From an uncultured Treponema sp. (GTDB taxonomy: Bacteria > Spirochaetota > Spirochaetia > Treponematales > Treponemataceae): a stretch of DNA of 64,000 bases. Position 1 is the first letter of the stretch, and the number at the start of each line of letters is the position of its first letter. The DNA is taken from NCBI GenBank assembly GCA_937877535.1, contig CALFJF010000060.1, positions 1 to 64,000 of the forward strand, written 5' to 3'. The notes beneath the pieces are model-generated. The model saw nothing but the letters and a program-made list of their open reading frames with translations. It was not told where the DNA came from and did no database searches. The translations under genes and the position numbers were made by a program. This document shows positions 35,257 through 44,380 of this stretch, piece after piece.

Positions 35257-36060
35257 ATGGCAAAAATTACAACCGAAGACAGAGAAACGTTTGCGGCAAA
35301 ATCGCAGCCGCACAAGGACGCAATAAACAAGATTCTCGCTTTTGAAAAGACGGAGCGGGCAGAAATCGAAAAAGGAAACGACGTTGCGCACAAAAGACTC
35401 CAATTGTGCGAGTCGATGATTGAGATTTCGCAACTGTATGTTGCAATAAACACGCTTTCCGTGGAGATTTTGAGTGGAGCAAAAAACAATGACGCTCTAA
35501 ACGATTCTCGAAAAATCCTTTACAAAGCAATCATTTATCTTGAGGAAGTGGTGACGAATATCGTTGACGTGGACTTTTCTGAGATAAAGGAAAAATTGGA
35601 TGCAATCGCTGACGTTTCGCTCGAAAAGCGGTACTACCTTGCGCGAAAACTGGGACTTGCAATAAGGCTACTCGTTGATTCGTTTGGAGACAATACAAAA
35701 TGGCGGTGGTCGTTCGTGGAACTTGAAGGACGATTCGCAATCGCAATGAAAAATCTCCTCGATTGGAAGGCTGCAAGCAAGGCGTATTTTGATTCTTCGA
35801 CTGAAGAATACGACATAACGGTGAATTACATTCGCATATTGAACGCGCAAATGGACAAAGCGGCAAAGGAATACAGAGACCGTTACGAACTTTCGACTCA
35901 TCGCCTTGACGACATGAAACTCGCAATAAATTACACGCTTGCTAAAAGGCGAATTGCGCAAATAATTGATGAGCAAGACGAAGTTGAAGAATTAAAAAAG
36001 CGAGCGGATGTTTGGAAAGCAAAAATGGAACACGACCAAAAAGTCGGCATCGCAAGTTAA
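35257..36060 (+). CDS. Conserved hypothetical helical protein
   Basis: A 267-residue, highly charged and almost wholly helical cytoplasmic protein with no signal peptide or membrane segment. I recognise no domain. Notable stretches are EISQLYVAINTLSVEILSGA, RKILYKAIIYLEEVVTNIVD and KRRIAQIIDEQDEVEELKKR. The ATG follows the recN stop without a gap, and a GGAG in the recN end acts as ribosome site. The conserved linkage to recN suggests a link to DNA repair or chromosome upkeep, but that is inference from position only. Confidence 0.75.
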   Translation: MAKITTEDRETFAAKSQPHKDAINKILAFEKTERAEIEKGNDVAHKRLQLCESMIEISQLYVAINTLSVEILSGAKNNDALNDSRKILYKAIIYLEEVVTNIVDVDFSEIKEKLDAIADVSLEKRYYLARKLGLAIRLLVDSFGDNTKWRWSFVELEGRFAIAMKNLLDWKAASKAYFDSSTEEYDITVNYIRILNAQMDKAAKEYRDRYELSTHRLDDMKLAINYTLAKRRIAQIIDEQDEVEELKKRADVWKAKMEHDQKVGIAS

Positions 36061-36079
36061 AAAATAAAAGGAAATGAAA

Positions 36080-37801
36080 ATGAAAATCACTGGCTCACAA
36101 ATTGTAATCGAATGCCTTGTCGAGCAGGGCGTAACAACCGTTTTCGGTTATCCAGGCGGAAATATTTTAAACATTTACGACGCACTCTACAAAAATGCGG
36201 ACAGAATCACGCACATTCTCACGGCGCACGAACAAGCGGCAGCCCACGCGGCGGACGGATATGCCCGCACCACGGGAAAAGTCGGCGTGTGCATGGCGAC
36301 GAGCGGACCTGGGGCGACGAACCTTGTCACTGGAATCGCGACTGCTTACATGGATAGTGTTCCTATCGTCGCAATCACCTGCAATGTCGGCACTCCGCTC
36401 CTCGGAAAAGACACTTTCCAAGAAATCGACATCACGGGCGTTACCTTGCCCATAACCAAGCACAATTTTATCGTCAAAGATGTGAACGATTTGGCAAAGA
36501 CTTTTCGCGAAGCCTTCATCATCGCAAAATCGGGCAGACCAGGACCCGTTCTCATCGACATTCCCAAAGATGTCACGGCAAAAGAATGTGAATTCGAGCC
36601 GCTTTCAAAGGGAGACGACGGAATCAAAACGCTCATCGAAGGGAACGCGAATTTCTCTCGCGTTGTGCGCGTTGCCGTTCCGAGCGACGAAGAAATCAAA
36701 CGGGCGGCGGAAATCATCAACAAAGCGGAGCGACCGATTATCTATGCGGGCGGCGGTGTAAAAATCAGTGGCGCGGAGGCGGAACTTCTCGCACTTGCAG
36801 AAAAGGCGAACATCCCCGTGTCAGAAAGTCTTATGGCGCGAGATGTTTTCCCTTCTTCGCACCCGCTTTGCACTTGTATGGTCGGTATGCACGGAACGCG
36901 CGCGAGCAACATGGCAGTCACCGAAAGCGATTTAGTTCTCGCGCTCGGCTCTCGGTTCAGCGACCGCGTTATCGGCGACCCCAAAAAATTCGCGGAGCAT
37001 GCGACGGTCTTCCACATCGACATCGACCCTGCCGAAATCAACAAGAACATTCCCGCGGGCGAGCAACTTGTCGGCGATGTAAAGCAGATTCTCTCGCGAC
37101 TTCTTCCGCTCATCGAAAAAAAAGAACATTCCGACTGGCTCAAAAAAATCGCCGATTGGAAAAAAGAAATTCCCGCTTCGTATTCAGAAGTCAAAAAAGA
37201 TTCGGTCAATCCCAAATTCATGCTTGAAACAGTCCACAAATACGCGGGCGACGACGCTTTCATCACCACCGAAGTCGGTCAGCACCAGATGTGGACGGCG
37301 CAGTTCTATCCGTTCGGAAAATCGCGCCGATTCGTCACTTCGGGCGGATTGGGAACGATGGGATTCGGAACGGGCGCGGCGATGGGAATACAAGTCGGAA
37401 ATCCGAACGCTCGCGTCGTTCATATCGCAGGCGACGGAAGTTTCCGCATGAACTGCAACGAGCTTTGCACGATTGCCCGCTACAATCTTCCCATCGTCAT
37501 CGTTTTGGTGAACAACGGTACGCTCGGAAATGTGCGCGTGTGGCAAAAACTCTTCTACGAAAAACGCTACAGCCACACCACGCTTGACTTCGGCCCTGAC
37601 TGGGCGAAACTCGCGGACGCGTATGGCGTGGGCTACTTCAAGGCGGGCAACAACGATGAATTCGACGCTGAATTCAAAAAGGCCTTCGAGAGCAAAAAGC
37701 CCTGCATCGTTGACGCGCGGGTTGACATCGACGAGATGATTCTCCCGATGGCAATTCCCGGAAAGCCGATTGACGAGCAGATGATGGCGTGGGAAAATTA
37801 A
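36080..37801 (+). CDS. ilvB: Acetolactate synthase, catalytic subunit
   Basis: Thiamine-diphosphate enzyme making acetolactate (or acetohydroxybutyrate), first common step of branched-chain amino-acid synthesis. The 573-residue protein has FGYPGGNILNIYDAL, AHEQAAAHAADGYART with the catalytic glutamate, GPGATNLVTGIATAY, a central FAD/NAD-like domain, and the ThDP motif GDGSFRMN...NNGTLGNVRVWQ. The length and sequence fit the anabolic IlvB family. AGGA lies seven bases before the ATG at 36080. The regulatory subunit gene (ilvN) that often follows is absent; a 95-residue unrelated protein is there instead. Confidence 0.93.
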   Translation: MKITGSQIVIECLVEQGVTTVFGYPGGNILNIYDALYKNADRITHILTAHEQAAAHAADGYARTTGKVGVCMATSGPGATNLVTGIATAYMDSVPIVAITCNVGTPLLGKDTFQEIDITGVTLPITKHNFIVKDVNDLAKTFREAFIIAKSGRPGPVLIDIPKDVTAKECEFEPLSKGDDGIKTLIEGNANFSRVVRVAVPSDEEIKRAAEIINKAERPIIYAGGGVKISGAEAELLALAEKANIPVSESLMARDVFPSSHPLCTCMVGMHGTRASNMAVTESDLVLALGSRFSDRVIGDPKKFAEHATVFHIDIDPAEINKNIPAGEQLVGDVKQILSRLLPLIEKKEHSDWLKKIADWKKEIPASYSEVKKDSVNPKFMLETVHKYAGDDAFITTEVGQHQMWTAQFYPFGKSRRFVTSGGLGTMGFGTGAAMGIQVGNPNARVVHIAGDGSFRMNCNELCTIARYNLPIVIVLVNNGTLGNVRVWQKLFYEKRYSHTTLDFGPDWAKLADAYGVGYFKAGNNDEFDAEFKKAFESKKPCIVDARVDIDEMILPMAIPGKPIDEQMMAWEN

Positions 37802-37822
37802 ACGGAAAGTCAGGGGGGAATT

Positions 37823-38110
37823 ATGACAAAAACCGAAATCTACAACGAAGACTACGTTCAGTTGAACCACGCTTATATTCAGATTTTTGATTCGTACAAA
37901 AAACTCCTTGACGCTCCCGACGCGGACGGCGAGGTGGTGGCGGTTTTTGCGCAAATCCTCACCGTGCTTAACCCTACGCTCGACCGAATAAAATCCGAGA
38001 TGACCGTCCGAACGAGATTTAAGGACGAAAATGCAAAAAGCGGCGAAAAAACGCCTGTCAAAACGGAAACTCAAGAAAACGGCGGAAAGATTTTTCGTCC
38101 AACGTTTTGA
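37823..38110 (+). CDS. Small hypothetical protein after ilvB
   Basis: A 95-residue acidic soluble protein with GGGGGGAA as a strong ribosome site. Residues 5-65 are predicted helical (NEDYVQLNHAYIQIFDSYKK, VVAVFAQILTVLNPTLDRIK); the tail is a lysine-, threonine- and glutamate-rich linker. It has no ACT-domain pattern, so it is not a recognisable IlvN. A terminator follows at once. I do not recognise a family. It may be cotranscribed with ilvB (22-base gap). Confidence 0.65.
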   Translation: MTKTEIYNEDYVQLNHAYIQIFDSYKKLLDAPDADGEVVAVFAQILTVLNPTLDRIKSEMTVRTRFKDENAKSGEKTPVKTETQENGGKIFRPTF

Positions 38111-38128
38111 AAGGATTTTTAGAATGTC

Positions 38129-38169
38129 AAAAAACTGTTCGGAAACAGAATTCTCCAAACAGTTTTTTT
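38129..38169 (+). terminator. Terminator between the ilvB unit and argH
   Basis: AAAAAACTGTT pairs with AACAGTTTTTTT. An alternative short stem CTGTT/AACAG (38134-38147) competes for the same left arm. Confidence 0.75.
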
Positions 38170-38210
38170 GCCACGATTCGCCCGCTATTCTCTTTTTGCC
38201 CAAAATCCGC

Positions 38211-38216
38211 TACAAT
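38211..38216 (+). promoter_or_regulatory. -10 element of argH, six bases before ATG
   Basis: TACAAT followed by exactly six bases and the argH ATG. With normal sigma-70 geometry transcription would begin at the A of the start codon. The -35 region (TTCTCT with 17-base spacing) is weak. Confidence 0.5.
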
Positions 38217-38222
38217 TTTTGC

Positions 38223-39647
38223 ATGAACGAGAACACTCCGCACGGAACAATCACCGATAACAATCACGCCGCTCTCTGGCACGGTCGCTTTGCCGAAGGA
38301 CCTGACGCGGCGGCAGTTGAATTTGAGACTTCGATTCATGTTGACGAGCGAATGGCTTTGGACGACATTCACGGCTCATGCGCTCACGCGGCAATGCTCG
38401 CTCGCAAGGGAATTATTTCTGCGGAGGAAAATCAGGCGATTCAGGACGGACTTTCTTCTATAGAAAAGGACTTGAAATTTGGCTCTCTTTCAATCGATTA
38501 TTCCGCCGAGGACATTCATTCGTTCATCGAGGCGACGCTCACTGACCGAATCGGCAACGCGGGGAAAAAACTCCACACGGGACGCAGCCGAAACGACCAG
38601 ATTGCGCTTGACGAGAGGCTTTATCTTCGCCGCGTGATTCCAGATTTGCAGAAAAACATCGCATCGCTCATAAAAACGCTTGTTAAAATCGCAGAAAAGC
38701 ACAAAAATTCGCTCCTCACGGGCTACACGCACATGCAGCACGCGCAGCCCGGCTCGCTCGCGCAGCATTTGTGCGCGTGGGCTTTTATGCTAAAGCGCGA
38801 TGTTGAGCGGCTTTCGGATTCCTTGAAGCGCGTTTCGCTTTCTCCGCTGGGGGCTGGGGCGTTGATGGGAAGCACTTTGAGCCTTGACCGGGAATTCGTG
38901 GCATCTGAACTCGGATTTGACGGCGTGACGGAAAATTCGCTCGATTCTGTCTCCGACCGCGACTATTGCATTGAGTTCACTTCGGACTTTGCGATTTTGC
39001 AGCAGCATCTTTCGAGAATGTGCGAGGAAGTCGTTTTGTGGTCAACCACCGAATTCGGCTTTTTGAATCTGAGCGAAAAATGGTCAACGGGCAGTTCCAT
39101 CATGCCGCAGAAAAAAAATCCCGATTTTGCGGAGCTGATTCGCGGCAGAACGGGGAAAGTCTACGGCGATTTAATCAATCTTCTCGTGATGATGAAAGGG
39201 CTTCCGCTTGCCTACGACCGCGACATGCAGGAAGACAAAGCCCCGCTCTTTGAGGCTTTGGACACCGTGCAGGGAAATGTGGTCGTCTTTGAGGCGATGA
39301 TTGAGAGCGCGGAATGGAATCTTCCCAAAATGGAGGAAAGCTGCTTCGGCGGATTTGCGAACGCGACCGATGTCGCCGACTATCTCGTGCGAAAAGGCGT
39401 TCCGTTCCGAGTGGCGCACGGACTTTCCGCAAAGTGCGTTCGGCTCGCGATTGATTCGGGGCTTGGAGCAATCGAGGATTTGAAAATCGATGACATGAAG
39501 AAAATCTCGCCGCTTTTTGAAGGCGACATCTTCGAGAAAATCACGCCCCGCGCCTGCATGGAAGGCAGAAAAACGCTCGGAGGCCCCGGCGCGATTGACA
39601 AGCAGATTGAAACGCTTAAAAAATTTGTAGAAAACTATGGCGCGTGA
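38223..39647 (+). CDS. argH: Argininosuccinate lyase
   Basis: Last step of arginine synthesis: argininosuccinate to arginine plus fumarate. The 474-residue protein has WHGRFAEGPD at the N-terminus, EDIHSFIEATL, LHTGRSRNDQIALD, GYTHMQHAQPGSLA with the catalytic histidine region, the superfamily signature GSSIMPQKKNPDFAE, and a C-terminal PGAIDKQIE. The ATG at 38223 is where homology begins; the longer frame from 38031 crosses the upstream gene and terminator. There is no Shine-Dalgarno. No argG is in the window. Confidence 0.95.
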   Translation: MNENTPHGTITDNNHAALWHGRFAEGPDAAAVEFETSIHVDERMALDDIHGSCAHAAMLARKGIISAEENQAIQDGLSSIEKDLKFGSLSIDYSAEDIHSFIEATLTDRIGNAGKKLHTGRSRNDQIALDERLYLRRVIPDLQKNIASLIKTLVKIAEKHKNSLLTGYTHMQHAQPGSLAQHLCAWAFMLKRDVERLSDSLKRVSLSPLGAGALMGSTLSLDREFVASELGFDGVTENSLDSVSDRDYCIEFTSDFAILQQHLSRMCEEVVLWSTTEFGFLNLSEKWSTGSSIMPQKKNPDFAELIRGRTGKVYGDLINLLVMMKGLPLAYDRDMQEDKAPLFEALDTVQGNVVVFEAMIESAEWNLPKMEESCFGGFANATDVADYLVRKGVPFRVAHGLSAKCVRLAIDSGLGAIEDLKIDDMKKISPLFEGDIFEKITPRACMEGRKTLGGPGAIDKQIETLKKFVENYGA

Positions 39648-39649
39648 GA

Positions 39650-39695
39650 AAGAGAGAAACTGCGTTTTCAAACGACGTTTTCTCTTTCTTCAACT
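39650..39695 (+). terminator. Weak terminator-like hairpin after argH
   Basis: GAAAGAGAGAAAC pairs with GTTTTCTCTTTC with one bulge, followed by a T-rich stretch. AT-rich stem, so only a moderate candidate. Confidence 0.45.
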
Positions 39696-39755
39696 TTTGG
39701 ATTCTTGAAAACTCAAAATTGAATTCGCGCTTTTTACTTTTTATATGGAAGAAAA

Positions 39756-41120
39756 ATGATTTCTGCGCAGATTTTTCCGAGGCGCGAGTTCTACAAAAAA
39801 CTCGTTGTTCTTGTGATTCCGATTTCTCTTCAAAGTTTTATGGTTTCGCTCGTGAACGCAAGCGACGCGCTTATGCTTGCTCGACTTGACCAAACTGCGC
39901 TTTCCGCTGTTTCGCTTGCAACTCAAATCGCGTTTGTGGCAAATCTTTTTCTTGCCGCTTTTAGTTCGGGGCTGTCGATTTTTGCTTCTCAATATTGGGG
40001 AAAAGGCGACAGAGCGGCAATCGCGCGGATTTTTGCCTACGTTCTCAAAATTTCCACGCTCGTCGCGCTCATTTTTTTTGTTTTTTCGCTTTTTTTTCCG
40101 CGATTTTTGATGAAAATCTACACAGATTCTCAAAATCTCATAGAAGAAGGCGCGATGTATCTAAAAATCGCCTCGCCGTCTTTTTTGTGCGCGGGAATTT
40201 CGCAAATGTATCTTTGCATATTGAAAAACTCATCTCACGCTGGAAAAGCCTCGCTTATTACGGCGGTTTCTGTCATTTTGAATATTTTTTTGAATGCCGT
40301 TTTGATTTATGGTCTTTTTGGATTTCCGCAGTTTGGAATAAAAGGGGCGGCAATCGCAACCGTTTTTGCGCGTTTTGTTGAGTTAGTTTGGAGCGTTGCC
40401 GAAAGTTCTCGCCGAGAGCGAATTCGTCCGCCATTAAAAGCGATAATTTGGTCAGATTCGATTCTTCGGCTTGATTATTGGAAATATTCGTATCCTGTTC
40501 TTGTGAATCTTGTGGCGTGGGGATTTGGATTTTCTGCGTATTCTGTAATAATGGGACACCTTGGAAGCGATGCGGTAGCTTCAAATTCTATTGCAAATAT
40601 CGTAAAAAATTTGTCTGCGGCTCTTAGCGCGGGACTTGCCTCCGCTGGCGGAATTATGGTCGGAAACGAATTGGGGCGAGGAGAAACGGAACGCGCGAGG
40701 ATTTGCGGCGGACGGCTTGTGAGAATTGCGCTTTTGACGGGGCTTTTTACGGGGCTGTGCTTGATAGCAGTAACGCCGCTCGTTCTTTCGCTTGTGGATT
40801 TGAGCGACACTGCAAAAGATTATCTAAAAATCATGTTAATACTTTGTTCGTACAATATGATTGGTAAATCGAGCAATACACTGACAAATTGCGGAATATT
40901 CCCTGCAGGAGGAGATTCAAAATTCAGCATGATTTGCGACGCGATTACGATGTGGGCGATTAGCGTTCCCGTGGGATTTTTGCTTGCGTTTGTTTTTCAC
41001 GCGCCAGTAATCGTTGTTTTCTTTGCGATAAATCTCGACGAAATTGTAAAAATGCCCGCGATTTACGTTTATTACAAAAAATATCGCTGGCTTCGTAACC
41101 TCACGAGAGAATCGGTTTAA
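39756..41120 (+). CDS. MATE-family efflux transporter
   Basis: A 454-residue integral membrane protein with about twelve hydrophobic helices in two homologous halves. Halves start with YKKLVVLVIPISLQSFMVSLVNASDALMLARLD and YWKYSYPVLVNLVAWGFGFSAYSVIMGHLG, the usual MATE pattern, and the GxxxASQYWGKGD and VGNELGRGETERA loops are the paired signatures. It should exchange cations for toxic organic compounds at the inner membrane; the substrate cannot be deduced. GGAAG precedes the ATG. It lies between argH and the flagellar operon without an obvious link to either. Confidence 0.9.
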   Translation: MISAQIFPRREFYKKLVVLVIPISLQSFMVSLVNASDALMLARLDQTALSAVSLATQIAFVANLFLAAFSSGLSIFASQYWGKGDRAAIARIFAYVLKISTLVALIFFVFSLFFPRFLMKIYTDSQNLIEEGAMYLKIASPSFLCAGISQMYLCILKNSSHAGKASLITAVSVILNIFLNAVLIYGLFGFPQFGIKGAAIATVFARFVELVWSVAESSRRERIRPPLKAIIWSDSILRLDYWKYSYPVLVNLVAWGFGFSAYSVIMGHLGSDAVASNSIANIVKNLSAALSAGLASAGGIMVGNELGRGETERARICGGRLVRIALLTGLFTGLCLIAVTPLVLSLVDLSDTAKDYLKIMLILCSYNMIGKSSNTLTNCGIFPAGGDSKFSMICDAITMWAISVPVGFLLAFVFHAPVIVVFFAINLDEIVKMPAIYVYYKKYRWLRNLTRESV

Positions 41121-41132
41121 TCTTAAAAATGC

Positions 41133-41160
41133 TAAATTCCAATTTCCGTATTGCCGAAAA
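41133..41160 (+). promoter_or_regulatory. Sigma-28-like promoter of the flagellar operon
   Basis: TAAATTCC and GCCGAAAA resemble the flagellar sigma-28 consensus TAAA-N15-GCCGATAA, with 16 bases between TAAA and GCCG. The element lies just before the ATG at 41168, which supports that ATG, not the one at 41129, as the flgB start. Confidence 0.6.
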
Positions 41161-41167
41161 TAAAGAC

Positions 41168-41581
41168 ATGAATACTTTTACCCGTTCAGTCGATATGATT
41201 CAACGCGCAATGAGCGTGCAGAATCTCCGCTATTCTGTTGCGGCAAACAATATTTCAAACGCTGGAGTTCCGAATTTTAAGCGGCAGGAAGTGAATTTTG
41301 AAAGTGAACTCAAACGCGCCCTTGAAAGCGAGCGGAATCCCGTGCCGATGAACCTTGCGCGAAGTGAGGAAGGGCACATTAGTTTGAATGAACCTTACGA
41401 TTGGCGTAGCGTTGAGCCGAAGCGCGTTACGGATTGGAGTTCAACGACAAACGCGAACGGTAGCAACGTTGACGTTGAAAAAGAGGCGATGGACGTTCTC
41501 AAAATCCAAGAGTCTTACAGACTTTTGGCGCAACTTTCCAATTTTGAGTTCAGTCAAGTTCGCACGGCGATGAAAAAATAG
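41168..41581 (+). CDS. flgB: Flagellar basal-body rod protein FlgB
   Basis: Proximal rod subunit of the periplasmic flagellum. The 137-residue protein starts MNTFTRSVDMIQRAMSVQNL and contains RYSVAANNISNAGVPNFKRQ, the rod-protein N-terminal signature, and a C-terminal VDVEKEAMDVLKIQESYRLL. An ATG at 41129 would add 13 residues, but a sigma-28-like promoter lies inside that extension. First gene of flgB-flgC-fliE-fliF-(FliG-like)-fliG-fliH-fliI-fliJ. Confidence 0.93.
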   Translation: MNTFTRSVDMIQRAMSVQNLRYSVAANNISNAGVPNFKRQEVNFESELKRALESERNPVPMNLARSEEGHISLNEPYDWRSVEPKRVTDWSSTTNANGSNVDVEKEAMDVLKIQESYRLLAQLSNFEFSQVRTAMKK

Positions 41582-41636
41582 TCGCGCGTAAAAAAATCGT
41601 AAATAAAATCGAATAAATCGAAACGGAGAAAAGAAA

Positions 41637-42098
41637 ATGGGAATGTTCACTTCGATAAATATAGCAGCAACAGGAATGAGCGTTGAGCGACTTCGCACGG
41701 ACGTGATTTCAAACAATATTGCGAACGTTTCAACGACGCGGACTCCCGAAGGCGGAGCGTTCAAAAAGTCGATGGTCATAATCGAACCGATTGCGTCAAA
41801 AAATCCGCAGTGGCGAAGCCCGTTTGTTCCTGAATCTTTGGACAACGGAGCGGGGAAGGGCGTTCGAGTTCGCGAAATCGTCAAAGATACGAGCGAAGGA
41901 AAATTCGTTTACGACCCTACGAATCCAGACGCGATAAAAAGCGGTCCTCACAAAGATTACGTTGAGTATCCGAATGTAAACGTTGTGAACGAAATGGTCG
42001 ATTTAATTTCGGCTTCGAGGGCTTATGAAGCAAATACGACGGTCATTCAAGGCGCAAAAGAAATGTTCAATTCTGCGCTTGACATCGGTCGCGGTTAG
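41637..42098 (+). CDS. flgC: Flagellar basal-body rod protein FlgC
   Basis: Second proximal rod subunit. The 153-residue protein has GMFTSINIAATGMSVERLRTDVISNNIANVSTT at the N-terminus, YVEYPNVNVVNEMVDLISASRAYEANTTV at the C-terminus, both typical for FlgC. GGAGAAAAG precedes the ATG. Exported by the flagellar type III system, so no signal peptide. Confidence 0.95.
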   Translation: MGMFTSINIAATGMSVERLRTDVISNNIANVSTTRTPEGGAFKKSMVIIEPIASKNPQWRSPFVPESLDNGAGKGVRVREIVKDTSEGKFVYDPTNPDAIKSGPHKDYVEYPNVNVVNEMVDLISASRAYEANTTVIQGAKEMFNSALDIGRG

Positions 42099-42149
42099 TT
42101 CTAACTGATGTTTCAAAATCAAGAAAATCGAAAAGGGGGAAAATAAAAA

Positions 42150-42497
42150 ATGAAAGTTACAGATATGGTAAAAGGGCCTGTTGCTCCTGAACTTTTGAGA
42201 ACCGAGCCTGGACACGCGGGAACTGGCAAACTCCTTTCCGAAAAAAGTGCGACTTTGGGTGGGGAGCAAAAAAAACTTGGCGTTTTTGAGGAATACCTTG
42301 TGAACGCGATGGGAAAAATGAACGAGCAGCAACTTGAAGTCGGACGACTGGGAGAGCAGTTTATCGTTGACCCAGAGTCGGTGAATATTGAAGAAGTTAC
42401 CACGGCAATGGCAAAAGCGCAAATGTCGCTTTCGCTTGCACAAACGGTGATTGACCGCGTGATTTCTGGCTGGAACGAACTTTCTACAAATAGATAG
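42150..42497 (+). CDS. fliE: Flagellar hook-basal body protein FliE
   Basis: Adaptor between the MS ring and the rod. The 115-residue protein ends with VNIEEVTTAMAKAQMSLSLAQTVIDRVISGWNEL, the conserved FliE C-terminus, and has a central segment FEEYLVNAMGKMNEQQLEVGRL. AGGGGGAAAAT precedes the ATG. About 120 non-coding bases follow before fliF. Confidence 0.93.
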   Translation: MKVTDMVKGPVAPELLRTEPGHAGTGKLLSEKSATLGGEQKKLGVFEEYLVNAMGKMNEQQLEVGRLGEQFIVDPESVNIEEVTTAMAKAQMSLSLAQTVIDRVISGWNELSTNR

Positions 42498-42618
42498 TGC
42501 GCTTTTTGTTAGTTTTGGTTGGATTTGTAAAAATGTTTACAATTTTTTTGTCTTTGATTTTAGCAAAATCCGAGGCAAAATGTAAAAAAATCGAATTGTT
42601 CGTTCTTGGGAGGGCAAG

Positions 42619-44352
42619 ATGAACGAATGGCTTAAAAAGAACGCCACAAAATCAAAAGATTTATGGTCAAAATCAACCATCGTGCAGAAGTTGATTCTGG
42701 TCGGTGTTATCGTTGCAATAATCGCTATTATCGTTGTAATGGCGCGAACTTCCTCAACTCAAACGGGAGTTCCCATTTACAGCGTTGCGGTTTCGGATAC
42801 GGTGCAACGCGATAGAATTCAATTTACGTTGGACGAGGCGCACATCGAAAGCAACGTTGATGCGCTTGGTCGAATAATTGTAAAAGATTCTAGAACTGCC
42901 GACCGTGCGCGGGCTGTAATCGAAGAGGCGGGGCTAACTCCGCGCGGACTTGACCCGTGGGAGTTTTTGAACGATGGCTCTGAATACACGATTACGCAGT
43001 TTGAGCGCGACAATAAAAAGCAGCAGGCGGTTACCGCAGACGTAAAAAGACAAATTGAAGCACTTTCTGACGTGTCTAGCGCGCAAGTTACAATCGGTTT
43101 TCCTGACGACGTGCTTTTTGCGGAAGAGCAAAAGCCCGTTACGGCGAGCGTTGTTCTTACGTTCAAAGGTGGCAGTTCGATGGGAACTGACCGCGCAAAA
43201 ATTCGGACAGTGCAAAACATTTTGAAACATTCGGTTGTTGGTTTGAAAGACGAGTTCATCACGATTTCGGACGTTGACTCGAACATTCTCAACAATTTTG
43301 AAGGTTTGGAAGCGATTGACCGTTTGACCCTTGCGCAACGGGAATTGAAACTCCGCAACGAGTACGAAACAAAACTTCGTGCGTCTGTTTTGAAGTCGCT
43401 TCAAAATCTGTTTACGGCGGATAGAATTCGCTCTGTGGACGTTACGGTTGAATGGGATATGTCGCAGGTTACGAGCGATAAGGAAATCCACACGCCGATT
43501 GAGATTACGCCACAAGACCCAAATAAACCGTACAATACGCGCGAAACTCGCGACTACTTGCCGCTTGCTTCTTCCACGACCACGGAAACATGGCGTGGAA
43601 CTGGGTACAATCCCGAAGGACCTGCTGGAGTTGAAGGGCAAAATCCTCCAGTTTACAGCGATATGAGTAATGTCCTTGGAGAGTCCACGCGGACGAGTAC
43701 CGTTCAGAACAACGTGTTCAATACGGAAAAAAGGCACGAGGAAGTTCATTCGCAGCCTGGTCGCCGAACGATTGCGGTCAACATCGACGGAAAGTGGCGC
43801 GTTAAATATGACAAAGACCACAATTACATAATCACGGACGAAAATTCGGAATTGGGGGCGGGGCATATTGACCGCGAGTATATTCCGATTTCTGACGAGG
43901 AACTTTCTGAAGCCACGGGATACGTTCAGGCGGCAATCGGATACAACGCGCTTCGTGGTGATGACGTGAAAGTTTCTCGAATCCGAATCGATAGAGAAGA
44001 CGAGTGGACGGAAAAAGAAGAAGCGTACTTTGCTGGCAAAAAGCGGGCGCAGTTGATAATGATTGTCTTGATTGGCATCGTTGTGATTTTGCTTGCGTTC
44101 ATTGCGTTCCGATTTATCACCCGCGAAATCGAGCGGAGAAAGCGGCTTCGCGAAGAGGAAATCCTCAGAAGACAGCAGGCGGAACGCGAAAAGGCTCTTT
44201 GGGAAGCAAAAGACCAAGATATGTCCGTTACGATGTCTGTCGAGGAGCGAAAGCGTGCCGAGTTGCAGGAGGCGGCGATTGCTATGGCAAAAGAACATCC
44301 TGAAGATGTTGCAATGTTGCTTAGAACCTGGCTCATGGATGATAACGGCTAA
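42619..44352 (+). CDS. fliF: Flagellar MS-ring protein FliF
   Basis: Forms the membrane-embedded MS ring that anchors the flagellar motor. The 577-residue protein has a membrane helix at about 27-45 (LILVGVIVAIIAIIVVMA), a periplasmic region with ring-building motifs and the YscJ/FliF domain (FTLDEAHIESNVDALGRIIV, RGLDPWEFLNDGSEYTITQF), a low-complexity middle, a second membrane helix at about 475-495 (LIMIVLIGIVVILLAFIAF) and a cytoplasmic tail. The final residues EHPEDVAMLLRTWLMDD form the FliG-binding motif. GGGAGGG precedes the ATG. Confidence 0.96.
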   Translation: MNEWLKKNATKSKDLWSKSTIVQKLILVGVIVAIIAIIVVMARTSSTQTGVPIYSVAVSDTVQRDRIQFTLDEAHIESNVDALGRIIVKDSRTADRARAVIEEAGLTPRGLDPWEFLNDGSEYTITQFERDNKKQQAVTADVKRQIEALSDVSSAQVTIGFPDDVLFAEEQKPVTASVVLTFKGGSSMGTDRAKIRTVQNILKHSVVGLKDEFITISDVDSNILNNFEGLEAIDRLTLAQRELKLRNEYETKLRASVLKSLQNLFTADRIRSVDVTVEWDMSQVTSDKEIHTPIEITPQDPNKPYNTRETRDYLPLASSTTTETWRGTGYNPEGPAGVEGQNPPVYSDMSNVLGESTRTSTVQNNVFNTEKRHEEVHSQPGRRTIAVNIDGKWRVKYDKDHNYIITDENSELGAGHIDREYIPISDEELSEATGYVQAAIGYNALRGDDVKVSRIRIDREDEWTEKEEAYFAGKKRAQLIMIVLIGIVVILLAFIAFRFITREIERRKRLREEEILRRQQAEREKALWEAKDQDMSVTMSVEERKRAELQEAAIAMAKEHPEDVAMLLRTWLMDDNG

Positions 44353-44380
44353 AAAAGCCGCCTAAAAACGGAGAATCGAG

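Noticed and set aside
37823..38110. The 95-residue gene as ilvN
   Set aside because: It has no ACT-domain pattern and the wrong secondary-structure content.
37184..38203. Minus-strand frame (339 residues) opposite ilvB and the 95-residue gene
   Set aside because: Antisense shadow; both plus-strand genes have ribosome sites and coherent products.
38031..38222. Long argH start that overlaps the preceding gene
   Set aside because: It crosses a terminator and has no family homology; the ATG at 38223 begins the conserved N-terminus.
41129..41167. Longer FlgB start at the ATG 41129
   Set aside because: No ribosome site, and the sigma-28-like promoter lies within this extension.
42934..44298. Minus-strand frame of 454 residues opposite fliF
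   Set aside because: Arg/Phe/Asn-rich antisense product with no recognisable motif; fliF is certain.
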